A DNA stretch of 64,000 nucleotides, taken from Hymenobacter mucosus. GTDB taxonomy: Bacteria > Bacteroidota > Bacteroidia > Cytophagales > Hymenobacteraceae. The DNA is taken from assembly GCF_900188255.1 (NCBI RefSeq), contig NZ_FZNS01000001.1:806001-870000 (forward strand), in the 5' to 3' direction. A program made the translations under genes and the position numbers. The notes under the pieces are model-generated. The model saw only the letters and a list, made by a program, of their open reading frames with translations, had not been told where the DNA came from and ran no database searches. Positions 45,097 through 54,466 of this stretch are shown here, piece by piece (positions within the stretch are counted from its first letter, which is position 1; each line of letters opens with the position of its first letter).

Positions 45097-45951
45097 TTAT
45101 GATACTGGTCCTTCGTCGATGCGGCTCTCCAGTACCTGCTGCACTGCGGCTGGCACGGCCGATAGCACATCGTAGCCGGTAGCCGCTTCAATAGCATCCA
45201 CGGTGGTTCGGTACTGGCCCCAGTTGGTACCCAGGGAGGTGTCGTTGGGCGTATCAACGGCAATGACGCGGGTGCTGGTGGTTACGCGCGAAGCGTCGTT
45301 GTCACCAACCGGCAGAATGACAACTACTTTCCAGCACCGGGCCGGCACGGTCACGCGGCCCTGGTCGATGGTGGTTTTGAAGCCGTTGGAGCCAGTTCCG
45401 CCCTTGCCGTAGCTTCCGCAGATGACATATACTTCTTGGCCTTTGCTAAGGAAGGTGCGGGTATAGTCCTCCAGGTTGGCCCAGGTTTGCTGGTTGTTGC
45501 GCGGCGCCTGGGGCATCATATTAGTCATTAAGAAGGTAGCCGAGTTGTCGGCTGCCGTCTTGGTACGGTCGGCGGAGGGGCAGTTATGGCCCCGGTCGAA
45601 CCCCGAGCCGGTGTAGCTGCTGGCCTGTACTTGGTACCACCCTGCGGGGAGGGAGGGGTCGGGCGTGAAGTTGTCTTGGCGGGTGGCAGAGCCGCGCCAA
45701 CTGGCGTCCAAGTGCCAGCTTACCCAGTTGGGCTTGCCTTGGTCGCGGTGGTAGCTAAGAGCGTACTGGCGCTTGCTGAGCAGGTAATTAGTGGGTTGTT
45801 TGCTATCGGTGATGGCCCCGCTGGGATTACCTAGGGTGAGATGCTCGGGAAGGTTGGCAGTGGGTGTGGGGTCGGAGGAAGAACAGGCGCTTACGCCTGC
45901 CAGGGCAACAAGGCTAGCCCAGCGGCTCCATTCCTTCAAAAGTGCGTTCAT
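45097..45951 (-). CDS. DNA/RNA non-specific endonuclease lipoprotein
   Basis: 284 aa member of the NucA/EndA beta-beta-alpha-metal nuclease family. Lipobox VSAC with Cys23. The catalytic motif FDRGHNCPSADR places Asp119-Arg120-Gly121-His122, and the metal-binding Asn lies in the downstream TNMMPQAPRNNQQTW (NNxxxW). It would degrade extracellular or periplasmic nucleic acids, probably for nutrient recovery. It is the first gene after the fructan locus on the same strand but is not functionally tied to it. A TACTTTCG box lies just before its start codon. Confidence 0.92.
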   Translation of the reverse strand: MNALLKEWSRWASLVALAGVSACSSSDPTPTANLPEHLTLGNPSGAITDSKQPTNYLLSKRQYALSYHRDQGKPNWVSWHLDASWRGSATRQDNFTPDPSLPAGWYQVQASSYTGSGFDRGHNCPSADRTKTAADNSATFLMTNMMPQAPRNNQQTWANLEDYTRTFLSKGQEVYVICGSYGKGGTGSNGFKTTIDQGRVTVPARCWKVVVILPVGDNDASRVTTSTRVIAVDTPNDTSLGTNWGQYRTTVDAIEAATGYDVLSAVPAAVQQVLESRIDEGPVS

Positions 45952-45955
45952 GCCA

Positions 45956-45963
45956 CGAAAGTA
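45956..45963 (-). promoter_or_regulatory. -7 box 4 nt before the endonuclease start codon
   Basis: Minus-strand TACTTTCG (45963-45956), start codon at 45951. No -33 TTG at 17-23 bp. Confidence 0.45.
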
Positions 45964-46199
45964 TTAAACCAGGTTCATATGGAACTCGCTGCACCTAGGT
46001 ACGAAACCCAGCCTAGGACAGACGATTCGCTACCCTGATTGAACTCCGACCCGAAAAACTGGTTGGAAAAGCCACGAGTACTCGGTAACTCGCTGTCCGT
46101 CTTTGAGCGGGGCAGCATCCTTTTTGACGCTCTACGTAAGCTCCGCTACCCGCTGCTACTCCCTTTCTCCAACCAGTTTTTCCCCTCCACCCTCCCGCT

Positions 46200-47849
46200 A
46201 TGAAATTGCTTCTCTGTCTTTCCCTGCTTGCAACGCCCACCCTACCGGCCGCGCTTGCCCAAACCTCAAAGGTTACTACCGCTGTCAAGATGTCCAGCAA
46301 CCAGGTAAAAACCACGAATGGCCTGCTGGAGGGCACTACCACCGCTACTGGCATCCGCTCGTTTAAGGGTGTGCCCTTCGCCACTCCGCCCGTAGGTGAG
46401 TTGCGCTGGCAAGCCCCTCAGCCGGCAAAGAACTGGACCGGAGTGCGGCAGGCTAAGCAGTTTGGCCCCCGGGCCATGCAGCTCCCCGTGTTTGGCGACA
46501 TGAACTTTCGCTCCAATGGAGTTAGCGAAGATTGCTTGTATCTAAACGTGTGGACACCCGCCAAAACCAGCCAAGAGCGACTACCGGTACTCGTTTACTT
46601 CTACGGTGGCGGCTTTATTGCCGGCGACGGCTCGGAGCCGCGCTACGATGGGGAGAGCATGGCCCGCCGCGGCATTGTGGCCGTAACTGTCAACTACCGC
46701 CTCGGGGTTTTCGGATTCATGGCTCATCCAGAGCTTACCAAGGAGTCGCCCAACCACGCCGCTGGCAACTACGGTTTCCTAGACCAGAGCGCCGCCCTGC
46801 GCTGGGTACAACAAAACATTGCCGCTTTCGGCGGCGACCCGCAGCAAGTCACTATTGCGGGAGAGTCGGCGGGATCTATGTCGGTGAGTGCCCAAATGGC
46901 TTCCCCCCTATCCAAAGGACTATTTGCACAGGCTATTGGGGAAAGTGGCTCCATGCTCAACACTGGCTTCGGACCAGTGCCCCTCACCGATGGCGAGCAA
47001 GCTGGGGTAGCTTTTGCTAAGAGCCTTGGGGTTACCTCCCTAGCCGCTTTGCGGGCCTTACCGGCCCAACAGTTGCTGGAGGCGGCTGGCAAACCAGGAG
47101 TACCTCGCTTCGCCCCTACCCTCGATAATTACTTTTTCACCCAGATGCCCACGGCTACCTTTGCCGCTGGTCAGCAGGCGCGCGTGCCATTGCTGGTGGG
47201 CTGGAATTCGCAGGAGATGGGGTACCAGGCGCTGCTAGGCGCCGAAGCGCCTACTCCCGAAAGCTTCCGTAACGCCGTACAAAAACTCTACGGTAGCCGG
47301 GCCGAGGAAATACTCAAGCTATACCCCGCTACCACGCCCGCGCAAGCCGAGCAATCGGCGACCGACTTGGCCGGCGACCGGTTTATTGCCTATAGCACTT
47401 GGAAGTGGGCCGATGCGCACACGCAAACCAGCGCTCAACCCGTGTATCGCTATATCTACGCCCGGCCCCGGCCAGCAATGGTGCCCGAAATGGGAAATGC
47501 TACCACGGGCTTGGCTGGTGGCGTAGTAAAGCAAGCTACCACGGCTCCGAAAGCCCCGCCCGCCCGCGGCGCCGTACACTCAGCCGAAATAGAATATGCC
47601 TTAGGCAATTTACCTGGCAATAAGGTTTTTGCTTGGACTCCTGATGACTATAAGGTGTCGCAAACTATGCAAACTTACTTTGCCAATTTCATCAAAACCG
47701 GAAACCCTAACGGCAAGGGCTTACCTACTTGGCCCGCTGCTTCCGCTACCAACAGTGGCCCGCTCATGCACATCGACGTAACCACCCGATCGGAGCCGGA
47801 AGTCAACCGTGCGCGCTACCTGTTTCTCGATCAGCAAGCCGCCAAGTAG
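46200..47849 (+). CDS. type-B carboxylesterase, exported
   Basis: 549 aa alpha/beta-hydrolase. A signal peptide ends AALAQ at about 21. The oxyanion segment YFYGGGFIAGD is near 134-144, nucleophile Ser223 lies in the GESAG elbow, the acidic partner probably in LVGWNSQEMGY near 343, and the catalytic His in GAVHSAEIEYALGN near 460. The motif EDCLYLNVWTP near 110-120 is the type-B signature. It hydrolyses carboxylic esters, natural substrate unknown. Monocistronic; followed by an unusually long inverted repeat. Confidence 0.93.
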   Translation: MKLLLCLSLLATPTLPAALAQTSKVTTAVKMSSNQVKTTNGLLEGTTTATGIRSFKGVPFATPPVGELRWQAPQPAKNWTGVRQAKQFGPRAMQLPVFGDMNFRSNGVSEDCLYLNVWTPAKTSQERLPVLVYFYGGGFIAGDGSEPRYDGESMARRGIVAVTVNYRLGVFGFMAHPELTKESPNHAAGNYGFLDQSAALRWVQQNIAAFGGDPQQVTIAGESAGSMSVSAQMASPLSKGLFAQAIGESGSMLNTGFGPVPLTDGEQAGVAFAKSLGVTSLAALRALPAQQLLEAAGKPGVPRFAPTLDNYFFTQMPTATFAAGQQARVPLLVGWNSQEMGYQALLGAEAPTPESFRNAVQKLYGSRAEEILKLYPATTPAQAEQSATDLAGDRFIAYSTWKWADAHTQTSAQPVYRYIYARPRPAMVPEMGNATTGLAGGVVKQATTAPKAPPARGAVHSAEIEYALGNLPGNKVFAWTPDDYKVSQTMQTYFANFIKTGNPNGKGLPTWPAASATNSGPLMHIDVTTRSEPEVNRARYLFLDQQAAK

Positions 47850-47864
47850 TAATTCACGTTTCTT

Positions 47865-47930
47865 CCTCAACGCCAACGGCGGTACCAGCTACTTGTAATC
47901 AGGTAGCTGGTACCGCCGTTGGCGTTGAGG
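47865..47930. repeat. 28-bp perfect inverted repeat
   Basis: Arms 47865-47892 and 47903-47930 are perfectly complementary, starting CCTCAACGCCAACGGCGG, with the 10-nt loop TTGTAATCAG. No T-tract follows the right arm. A second small hairpin (GCACTT...AAGTGC, 47931-47951) follows directly. It is placed where the esterase terminator would be. Confidence 0.8.
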
Positions 47931-47951
47931 GCACTTGCACAACAGAAGTGC

Positions 47952-48341
47952 ACTAGCTGGGTATATGAGCCAAGTTACTGTACCGAGGTACCTATAGTTA
48001 TCCTGCTGTCAGAATGAGAAGCAAAATTATGGCTGTCACCGGGCTGATTTGAGCTTAATGACTCATGTAAGTCTCTTCTTGACTAGCAATTAGTTACATA
48101 AATACAAAAAGTCATATATACTATTCATGTCTAGTAACGCTGTTTTGCTTGTTAGACGCTTGGTAACTCACTATACTTTTTGCCCGCACCACTATACTCG
48201 CTTGCGCCTGATTTGCGCTGTAGACAGCATATAGCGTCAAAGCAAGGCCTACAGCCTGGTGCGATGAACAAATAGGCACAGATGAGAGCTGAGTATTCAG
48301 CTGTTAGGCTTAAGTGCAAAAACCGGTCATAGTGACTGATC
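47952..48341. other. intergenic region upstream of the beta-helix protein gene
   Basis: About 390 bp, increasingly AT-rich toward the gene. No supportable ORF and no hairpin of note. Confidence 0.4.
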
Positions 48342-48349
48342 TAATTTTG
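48342..48349 (+). promoter_or_regulatory. -7 box upstream of the beta-helix protein gene
   Basis: TAATTTTG fits TAnnTTTG, 68 bp before the ATG at 48418, in AT-rich DNA. No -33 TTG at the usual distance. Confidence 0.45.
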
Positions 48350-48417
48350 TTATACAATTTTTATAAAATTTATCATTTAATATTATAATTTAGCCGAATG
48401 ATTCTTGAAACAGTACT

Positions 48418-50628
48418 ATGAATAAGCACTTACTCTTTTCTTCGCTACTACTGCTCATAGGGTTGTCTCACGCTGCCAGAGCCACAACATACTATGTTAG
48501 CCCAACCGGCAACGATGCGAATCTGGGTACTGCACCAGCTACTGCGTGGCGAAGCATTGACCACGTTAACAGCGTGGTATTTCGCCCTGGGGACAAGATA
48601 TTGTTCGAGGCCACGCAAACCTTTGCAGGTACGCTTAAACCGCAGGGCAGCGGCACTGCTACACTGCCAATCATCTTTAGCTCCTATGGCCCCACATCTG
48701 CTATTATAAACAGTGGTGTGGAGCCTGGCTTTATAGCCTACAATACCGATGGTATAGAGCTACGACGACTAACGTTTGTAGGCGCTGGCCGGACCGTTAA
48801 CGCGGAAAATGGTGTTCTATTCTACCGCGACGCTGGCAATGCTAGCAGCCCTCAGTTCAGTCATATTACACTTGACAGCCTGGATGTTAGCGGCTATCAG
48901 CAGTACGGCATCACCATCGGCAGCCACAACACCAGTGTTGATTTCTGGGGTGAGGCCTACGGCTATGATGACGTACGCATTACCAATACGCTTGTGCACG
49001 ACAACGGCGACACGGGAATCTTCTCTTATGGGGCAACGCTCCACGCTAACCGTAACTGGTATGTAGCCAATTGCAAATCGTATAACAACTCCGGCAGAAC
49101 TGACATCACGGACCGAAACACGGGTAGCGGCATTGTACTAGCGAATATTGATAAAGGGCTTGTTACCCACTGCGAAACCTACAACAACGGCCGGCTAAGC
49201 TCGCACATATACACCGGTCCGGCGGGTATGTGGGCCTATAGCTGCAACAACTTAGTCGTAGAGTATTCCGAGTCGCACCACAACCATTCAGGCACGCTGG
49301 ACGGTGGCGGGTTTGATTTGGACGGTGGGTGCACAAACTCTGTATTGCAGTACAACTACTCGCACGACAACGACGGCCCTGGCTTCATGCTGGCTCAGTT
49401 TGATGGGGCGCCTGTTACGCTGCAGGATGTAGCTATCCGTTACAACGTCAGTGAGAACGATGCCCGGCGTTATGGGGGAGCCATTCTGCTATGGTCGTCG
49501 GGGGCTAGCGGCGGCATTAACCGAGCTAACGTGCACAACAACACCATTTACGTTACGCCAACCGCCAGTGGCTACGTTCCGCAAGCAGTTTACCTTGCCA
49601 GTCCGCACATGCACTCCACGGCTGTTCGCAACAATATTTTCCAGACCACTGGGGGCGTACCATTCCTGCTCGATTATGGCCGAAGCAGCGTGTTATTTCA
49701 AGGCAATTGCTATTGGAACACCGGAGCCAACGCCTCGTGGAAGCAGGGCGGCGCTACACACTACAGCCTTAATGCATGGCGTAACGCTACTGGCGCCGAA
49801 AGGGTTGGCACTACCAACAGCGGCTTGGAAGTAGACCCGCTCCTGAACGCGCCTGGTAGCGGTGGCACCAACCCCATGACTCTGGGTAAGTCAATGAGCG
49901 CCTGGATGCCCTACCAATTGCAAGCCAACTCCCCCCTCATCGGGGCCGGGCTGGATTTGCAAACCTTATTTGACATGTCATTAGGCGCCCACGACCTGTA
50001 TAACTTACCCACCCCAACGGCAGGTACGGCAGGTAACATTGGTGCCAACGAGCGACGGGCCGTTAGCCCGCTGCCCGTAGAGCTGGTCAAATTTACCGCT
50101 GAGAACAAGGAGAACCTCGTTTCTCTAGGCTGGACTACCGCCATGGAAGTAGGCAGTGCTTTTTTCGAAGTTCAGCGCTCCACTGATGGCAGAACGTTTA
50201 CCTCAGTGGCAAACGTTGCGGCGGCTGGCACCAGCACTAGTACCCGGCTATACACGTGGAACGATCCGCAGCTTATTGAACAAGTCACGTACTACCGCCT
50301 GCGTCAGGTAGACGTAGATGGCACTTCCCACCATAGTTCCGTGGCCGTTGTCTCGCCACGCCTAACTGGCCGCCAGGAACTGAGCGTATTCCCAAATCCT
50401 ATTGCTAAAGGCGAAGCTCTATCGGTAAACATGGCCGCATTCACCGGACGAGCCGTGCGGGTAAGCATCACGAGCCTAACGGGACAAGTGGCTTTTGCAA
50501 AGCAGTTTGCTGGGCAGCCTACCTCTGCTGTGTTGCTACAACTACCCGCTTCCGTAGCTCCTGGCACGTACCTACTATCTGTAAGCGACGGGCAAAAGCG
50601 GGAGTACACTCGCTTAGTAATCGAGTAA
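48418..50628 (+). CDS. secreted right-handed beta-helix protein with T9SS sorting domain
   Basis: 736 aa. Signal peptide to about residue 23 (HAARATTYYVSPTGND follows, a typical parallel beta-helix beginning). Residues about 30-540 contain repeated short strands rich in Asn, His and Gly (RLTFVGAGRTVN, YSHDNDGPGFMLAQFDG, VHNNTIYVTP), as in pectate-lyase-like and alginate-lyase-like folds. A linker PLPVELVKFTAENKENLVSLGW starts the Bacteroidota beta-sandwich, and the last ~85 residues begin LSVFPNPIAKGEAL, the type A C-terminal sorting signal for type IX secretion. It is probably a surface or secreted polysaccharide-active protein; no catalytic residues can be assigned. Confidence 0.88.
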   Translation: MNKHLLFSSLLLLIGLSHAARATTYYVSPTGNDANLGTAPATAWRSIDHVNSVVFRPGDKILFEATQTFAGTLKPQGSGTATLPIIFSSYGPTSAIINSGVEPGFIAYNTDGIELRRLTFVGAGRTVNAENGVLFYRDAGNASSPQFSHITLDSLDVSGYQQYGITIGSHNTSVDFWGEAYGYDDVRITNTLVHDNGDTGIFSYGATLHANRNWYVANCKSYNNSGRTDITDRNTGSGIVLANIDKGLVTHCETYNNGRLSSHIYTGPAGMWAYSCNNLVVEYSESHHNHSGTLDGGGFDLDGGCTNSVLQYNYSHDNDGPGFMLAQFDGAPVTLQDVAIRYNVSENDARRYGGAILLWSSGASGGINRANVHNNTIYVTPTASGYVPQAVYLASPHMHSTAVRNNIFQTTGGVPFLLDYGRSSVLFQGNCYWNTGANASWKQGGATHYSLNAWRNATGAERVGTTNSGLEVDPLLNAPGSGGTNPMTLGKSMSAWMPYQLQANSPLIGAGLDLQTLFDMSLGAHDLYNLPTPTAGTAGNIGANERRAVSPLPVELVKFTAENKENLVSLGWTTAMEVGSAFFEVQRSTDGRTFTSVANVAAAGTSTSTRLYTWNDPQLIEQVTYYRLRQVDVDGTSHHSSVAVVSPRLTGRQELSVFPNPIAKGEALSVNMAAFTGRAVRVSITSLTGQVAFAKQFAGQPTSAVLLQLPASVAPGTYLLSVSDGQKREYTRLVIE

Positions 50629-50691
50629 TGCGGGGCTGCACGAGTGCATACTAGGCACCGCGTAGTATGCATTCGGCCAACACGTATACAC

Positions 50692-50745
50692 ACGGTCCTA
50701 GGGCACCTACTCTTGAGTAGATGCCCTAGGACCGTAGCTTTTTTT
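50692..50745 (+). terminator. intrinsic terminator of the beta-helix protein gene
   Basis: ACGGTCCTAGGGCA (from 50692) pairs with TGCCCTAGGACCGT (to 50735), with an inner CTAC/GTAG pair, followed by AGC and seven T. Confidence 0.9.
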
Positions 50746-51048
50746 AACGCTACCCCATGCACTTTTCATAACTGGCGCTGCTAGTTACTTGAGTGCATAA
50801 GGTGGGCCTAGTGCACTCTTTTTTCTTTAGTGAGGCTACCTTCATCTATCTTCCGCATCTGATTTCTATACTGGTTCTATGCTGGCAGTATTTCTGATGC
50901 TTTATCCTTAGTCTATAGCCTTCAAAGTGCCGGCTGGCGGAGCAGGTTGGTCATGATTATGTCCAGAATAGCTTTACTGCTGAATGCGCCTTTACATAAC
51001 ACAACACCTGCCTAATAATTATATATTTACGCAGCTTCATTATTTTCT
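50746..51048. other. intergenic region between two T9SS cargo genes
   Basis: About 300 bp. A near-consensus box TATATTTA at 51022-51029 is 20 bp from the ATG of the next gene. Nothing else recognisable. Confidence 0.35.
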
Positions 51049-52986
51049 ATGCAGATTTCTACTCGTGTTGTGCAGTGGCTTACACTGGCCCTGATGGTAT
51101 GCTACTCTTCCTCAAGCGTTCAGGCACAGAGCCCAGTTGCTCCTACCTGGGGCTGGGCGCAACAGGCTACTGGCACCGGTACCGCTTGGCCTTACGATAT
51201 GGTAGTGGACAAGCTAGGCAACTCATACGTAGTAGGCTCTTTTTATAGCACTCTAACTCTCAGCCCTACTTTACAGCTGTCTACTTCGGCTTTCAACGAT
51301 TCGGACGGTTTCCTAGTCAAGTTTACCTCAACGGGTGCGGTAGCCTGGGCCCGTCAGCTAGGCTCTGCCGCGGGCTTTGATGCGGCCAACGGGGTAGCCC
51401 TCGATGCGGATGGCAATGTATATGTAACTGGCGCTTTCTCGGGTCAGTTGGCCTTGGGTGGTATCAGTCTTACTACCCCCCGGCAGGCTACCTACCTAGC
51501 CAAATACGATCCGCAAGGGGTGGCGCAGTGGGCCCAGCAGAGCGTTGGCCCCAACATCGGAGACTCCGCCACTGGCCACGATGTGGAAGTGGACGCGGCC
51601 GGCAACATTTACATTACCGGCACGGTAGGATGGGGCAGCGTGTCCTTCGGTGGGAGTAGCATCAGCCCAGCCCCTGGGTCGGCGTACGCTCACTTTGTGG
51701 TGAAGTACAACAGGAGCGGCACCGTGCAGTGGGCTCGGGTAGACGGTTCGACTATGGCGAATCAGAGCTACCCTTCTTACTTGGCGCTTGGGCCTGCGGG
51801 AGAGGTATATATGAGTTGCAGCGTGCAGCAAGCTCCTCTATTTGCTAATATTTCCTATCCCAGCCGCGGCGGCATAGATGCCTACGTAGTAAAATACGAT
51901 GAGCTAGGTAATCGGCAGTGGGTGCAGCAGCTAGGAGGCCCCGGCAACGATGAAGTGCGGCTTGGCGCTGTGGACGCGCAAGGAAGCCTGTATCTGCCTC
52001 TGAGCTTTTCAGACCAAGCCGGGGTTGGCACAACGGTCCTATCCTCGGCAGGCTCTTCTGATCAGGCGCTTATTAAGCTTAACAGCCAAGGCGCCCCGCT
52101 GTGGACGCGTACCGTGGGGGGCCGCAACTATGACATTGCCCAGCAAGCCGCTCTCGACGCATTTGGCAATGTGTATCTACTAGGCTGGTTTATGGACCAA
52201 GTAACACCTGCCCCCGGACTAAGCTTCAGCAGCGCCGGGCATTACGATGCCCTGTTGCTCAGCTACACGTCGCAAGGTACGCTCCGCTGGGGCACCGCCT
52301 CCGGTGGTCTCAACCCGGACGATTTTGTGCGGATGGGCTTTAGTCAGACGGGGGAGGCGCGGGTAGCGGGTCGTTTTTCTACTACCTTGCCACTGGGCAG
52401 CACCACTCTTATAGGCTCTACCACCACGTCAAACTGGTTTGTAGCCTCCTTAACAGATAACTTACCTACGCTAGCCAGCATTGCCGCGCTGGTGCCCAGC
52501 AGCGGAGCCCCAGGGCAAGAGGTAACCGTAAGCGGTACCGGATTTGTGGGAGTTACGCAGGTACTGTTCAACGGCAGCCCGGCGGCCCGTTTCGCGGTGC
52601 AGTCGGCTACCCAGTTGAGAGCAACGGTTCCACAGGGCGCTACTGCCGGACCGGTTCAGGTTCAGACCCTAGCAGGTACTACAGCTTCAGTCACTCTTTT
52701 TCAACCTAGCGTCCTGACCAGCATAACACCCACCGAAACAGCTACGGTGCTGGCTTGGCCGAATCCGGTTGCGCCCGGTCAGGTACTGCAAGTGCAGCTT
52801 CCGATGGCAGCATCCGGCGCCCGTGTGGAGGTGCGTAACCTGTTGGGGCAAGTAGTGCGGCAGAAGCCATTCGACGGGCGCAACACTACTCTATCTCTGC
52901 AAAGCCTGCCTCCAGGTGTGTATCAACTTACGGTGCAGCGCCCTAGTCAGCCAGCACTTCAGCAGCGGATAGTTCTTGGTAACTAA
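51049..52986 (+). CDS. secreted SBBP-repeat beta-propeller protein with IPT/TIG and T9SS sorting domains
   Basis: 645 aa. Signal peptide ends VQAQ near residue 27. Residues about 45-475 hold repeated blades of the form VDKLGNSYVVGSF, LDADGNVYVTGAF, VDAAGNIYITGTV, LDAFGNVYLLGWF with W-AR/W-Q strands between them, the SBBP (beta-propeller) pattern. An IPT/TIG Ig-like domain follows (SSGAPGQEVTVSGTGF, about 484-560). The final ~75 residues (VLAWPNPVAPGQVL to IVLGN) are a type A T9SS sorting domain. No enzyme motif; a surface-exposed binding or scaffold role is likely. It follows another T9SS cargo gene on the same strand. Confidence 0.9.
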   Translation: MQISTRVVQWLTLALMVCYSSSSVQAQSPVAPTWGWAQQATGTGTAWPYDMVVDKLGNSYVVGSFYSTLTLSPTLQLSTSAFNDSDGFLVKFTSTGAVAWARQLGSAAGFDAANGVALDADGNVYVTGAFSGQLALGGISLTTPRQATYLAKYDPQGVAQWAQQSVGPNIGDSATGHDVEVDAAGNIYITGTVGWGSVSFGGSSISPAPGSAYAHFVVKYNRSGTVQWARVDGSTMANQSYPSYLALGPAGEVYMSCSVQQAPLFANISYPSRGGIDAYVVKYDELGNRQWVQQLGGPGNDEVRLGAVDAQGSLYLPLSFSDQAGVGTTVLSSAGSSDQALIKLNSQGAPLWTRTVGGRNYDIAQQAALDAFGNVYLLGWFMDQVTPAPGLSFSSAGHYDALLLSYTSQGTLRWGTASGGLNPDDFVRMGFSQTGEARVAGRFSTTLPLGSTTLIGSTTTSNWFVASLTDNLPTLASIAALVPSSGAPGQEVTVSGTGFVGVTQVLFNGSPAARFAVQSATQLRATVPQGATAGPVQVQTLAGTTASVTLFQPSVLTSITPTETATVLAWPNPVAPGQVLQVQLPMAASGARVEVRNLLGQVVRQKPFDGRNTTLSLQSLPPGVYQLTVQRPSQPALQQRIVLGN

Positions 52987-53301
52987 TTTTACCTAAACCG
53001 TCCGGCACACGCTGCACGCACAAGCAGGATTCGTTATTTAGCCATAACCAGCACAAACTAACGTCCATAGCTCCGTGCTCTACCAGCCGCTGGATTATAC
53101 TTTCGCAGCTCTTAGTCTGTTCCGTAAAACGTGAGCAAGAGCTGTATGGCGTAACCATATACCGGTCATCAGCCCTGCAACGCTTCTGTTGGCCCCCTTT
53201 CCTCCCGCCCCTTTTTGCGCTTGCTACTGGTCATACCGGTGCTTACCTCGATTTTGACCCTGCAAGGGAATGTGAGCCCACGCTCTGATCTGGCAACACT
53301 A
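52987..53301. other. intergenic region between convergent genes
   Basis: About 315 bp before the hairpin. A 72-codon frame at 53215-53433 starts hydrophobically but runs through the hairpin into the opposite gene, and I do not call it. No other feature. Confidence 0.4.
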
Positions 53302-53336
53302 GGGCGCGGAACCGCGCTTAAAGCAATTCCGCGCCC
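53302..53336. terminator. hairpin between convergent genes
   Basis: GGGCGCGGAA (53302-53311) pairs perfectly with TTCCGCGCCC (53327-53336). No T-tract, so a terminator role is probable from position only. Confidence 0.5.
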
Positions 53337-53419
53337 CGACGTAACGCTCTGGTGTAGCTTGGGTAAGTGCTATCCTTTGGGTAGGCTTCAGCCTGACGGC
53401 GGGGTAGCAAGCAATACTT

Positions 53420-54124
53420 TTAGACAGCTTTGAAGCGGTACTTCAACCATACCACGTCGTTATCGAGCTGTTGCACCTCGGCTAGGTACAAGCGCGTGGC
53501 GGGTCCCTTACGGAGGTAGTCGCTCACTTCAAACGTAGTCGGCGACTGGGGCGTACCGTCGGCAATAGGTAGCAACAATAAGCTCAATTCGTCAATCAGC
53601 CCGGCATTGAGTAGGGAGCCGTTTAAGTGGCCGCCGCCTTCCAGCATCAGCGTCTGAATAGGAAACAGCGTAGCCAACTGCTCTAGGGCCAAAGTGAAAT
53701 CTACCTCGGTACGGCCAGCGAACAAGTAAGAAATGTGCTGACGCTGCAAGTAGTAGAGGTATTCGTCGCTTACCTGCTCCGTCAGCACCTCCACGATATG
53801 GTCGCCGCCGGTGGTGCTAGCGTCCCAGCCGAGCCGACCGTGCGCGTCTACTGCTATGGCAAAGGAAGTTGCGTGGGCGTCCCCAATGAAAGGCTTCCGG
53901 GCGATAGGGTGTGGGGCAGGCTGCAAATCGGGCTGCACACCGCCGGAAAAGTCGCGCTCCATTGTTACGCGCCCGCATATCCAGGCCTGCGCAGTAAAGG
54001 TTTCATGGTACTTCTCGAAGTAACCGGAAAAGGTTTCGGTTAGCTCTTCGTCCTTCCAGTTAGCAGACAGAATCTTTCCGTCCACCGAGGACATCATATG
54101 GCAGATTACGTGGGGTCGTTTCAT
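53420..54124 (-). CDS. RibD C-terminal / dihydrofolate reductase-fold reductase
   Basis: 234 aa cytoplasmic protein. N-terminal RPHVICHMMSSVDGKI, central AWICGRVTMERDF and the C-terminal IQTLMLEGGGHLNGSLLNAGLIDELSLLL follow the RibD_C pattern, in which the GGG segment binds NADPH. RibD itself reduces the ribosylamino-pyrimidine in riboflavin synthesis, but stand-alone relatives have other or unknown substrates and no rib genes are near. Its order relative to the tRNA gene upstream suggests separate transcription. Confidence 0.87.
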   Translation of the reverse strand: MKRPHVICHMMSSVDGKILSANWKDEELTETFSGYFEKYHETFTAQAWICGRVTMERDFSGGVQPDLQPAPHPIARKPFIGDAHATSFAIAVDAHGRLGWDASTTGGDHIVEVLTEQVSDEYLYYLQRQHISYLFAGRTEVDFTLALEQLATLFPIQTLMLEGGGHLNGSLLNAGLIDELSLLLLPIADGTPQSPTTFEVSDYLRKGPATRLYLAEVQQLDNDVVWLKYRFKAV

Positions 54125-54263
54125 ACTAGGCCTTAAACGGAAGTTGTGCCTTCGTGGCTTAATTAGCAGCTAGGTTAGCAACCAACCTATGGCATAGGTA
54201 AAGCCGAAAAAAGCTTGCAATGCTCACAACACAGGCCAGATATAGCTCTTGGCTCTACCCCGC

Positions 54264-54305
54264 GAAAAAAGCTAAACCCTGTCTCTATAAGTAGAAACAG
54301 GGTTT
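54264..54305 (-). terminator. intrinsic terminator of tRNA-Ser
   Basis: On the minus strand AAACCCTGT (from 54305) pairs with ACAGGGTTT (to 54274), and six T follow after three bases (54270-54265). It lies 4 nt downstream of the tRNA 3' end. Confidence 0.85.
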
Positions 54306-54309
54306 AGTG

Positions 54310-54397
54310 CAGAGAGGAAGGGATTCGAACCCTCGATGAGCTTGAGACCCATACACACTTTCCAGGCGTGCTCCTTCGACCACTCGGACACCTCTCT
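54310..54397 (-). tRNA. tRNA-Ser (anticodon GGA)
   Basis: 88-nt class II tRNA. The acceptor AGAGAGG (54397-54391) pairs with CCTCTCT (54317-54311), with discriminator G at 54310, as expected for serine. Anticodon stem-loop CACGC-CTGGAAA-GTGTG with GGA opposite 54361-54363 reads UCC and UCU codons. A long variable arm and GGTTCGAATC T-loop are present. CCA is not encoded. A minus-strand TTATTTTG (54424-54417) about 20 nt upstream is one base from TAnnTTTG and may be its promoter. Confidence 0.97.
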
Positions 54398-54466
54398 AAG
54401 ATGCGGGGAAGTGGCGCAAAATAACACCCGATTTTCGGGATACGCAAGCCCCGACGGTGGTTTAGG

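Noticed and set aside
45097-47849. Nuclease and esterase as effectors of a toxin system
   Set aside because: Both have ordinary lipoprotein or Sec signals and no immunity, VgrG, PAAR or polymorphic-toxin features; nutrient-scavenging roles fit better.
53215-53433. 72-codon plus-strand frame with hydrophobic start
   Set aside because: It crosses the inter-gene hairpin and ends inside the opposite-strand reductase gene; no family resemblance.
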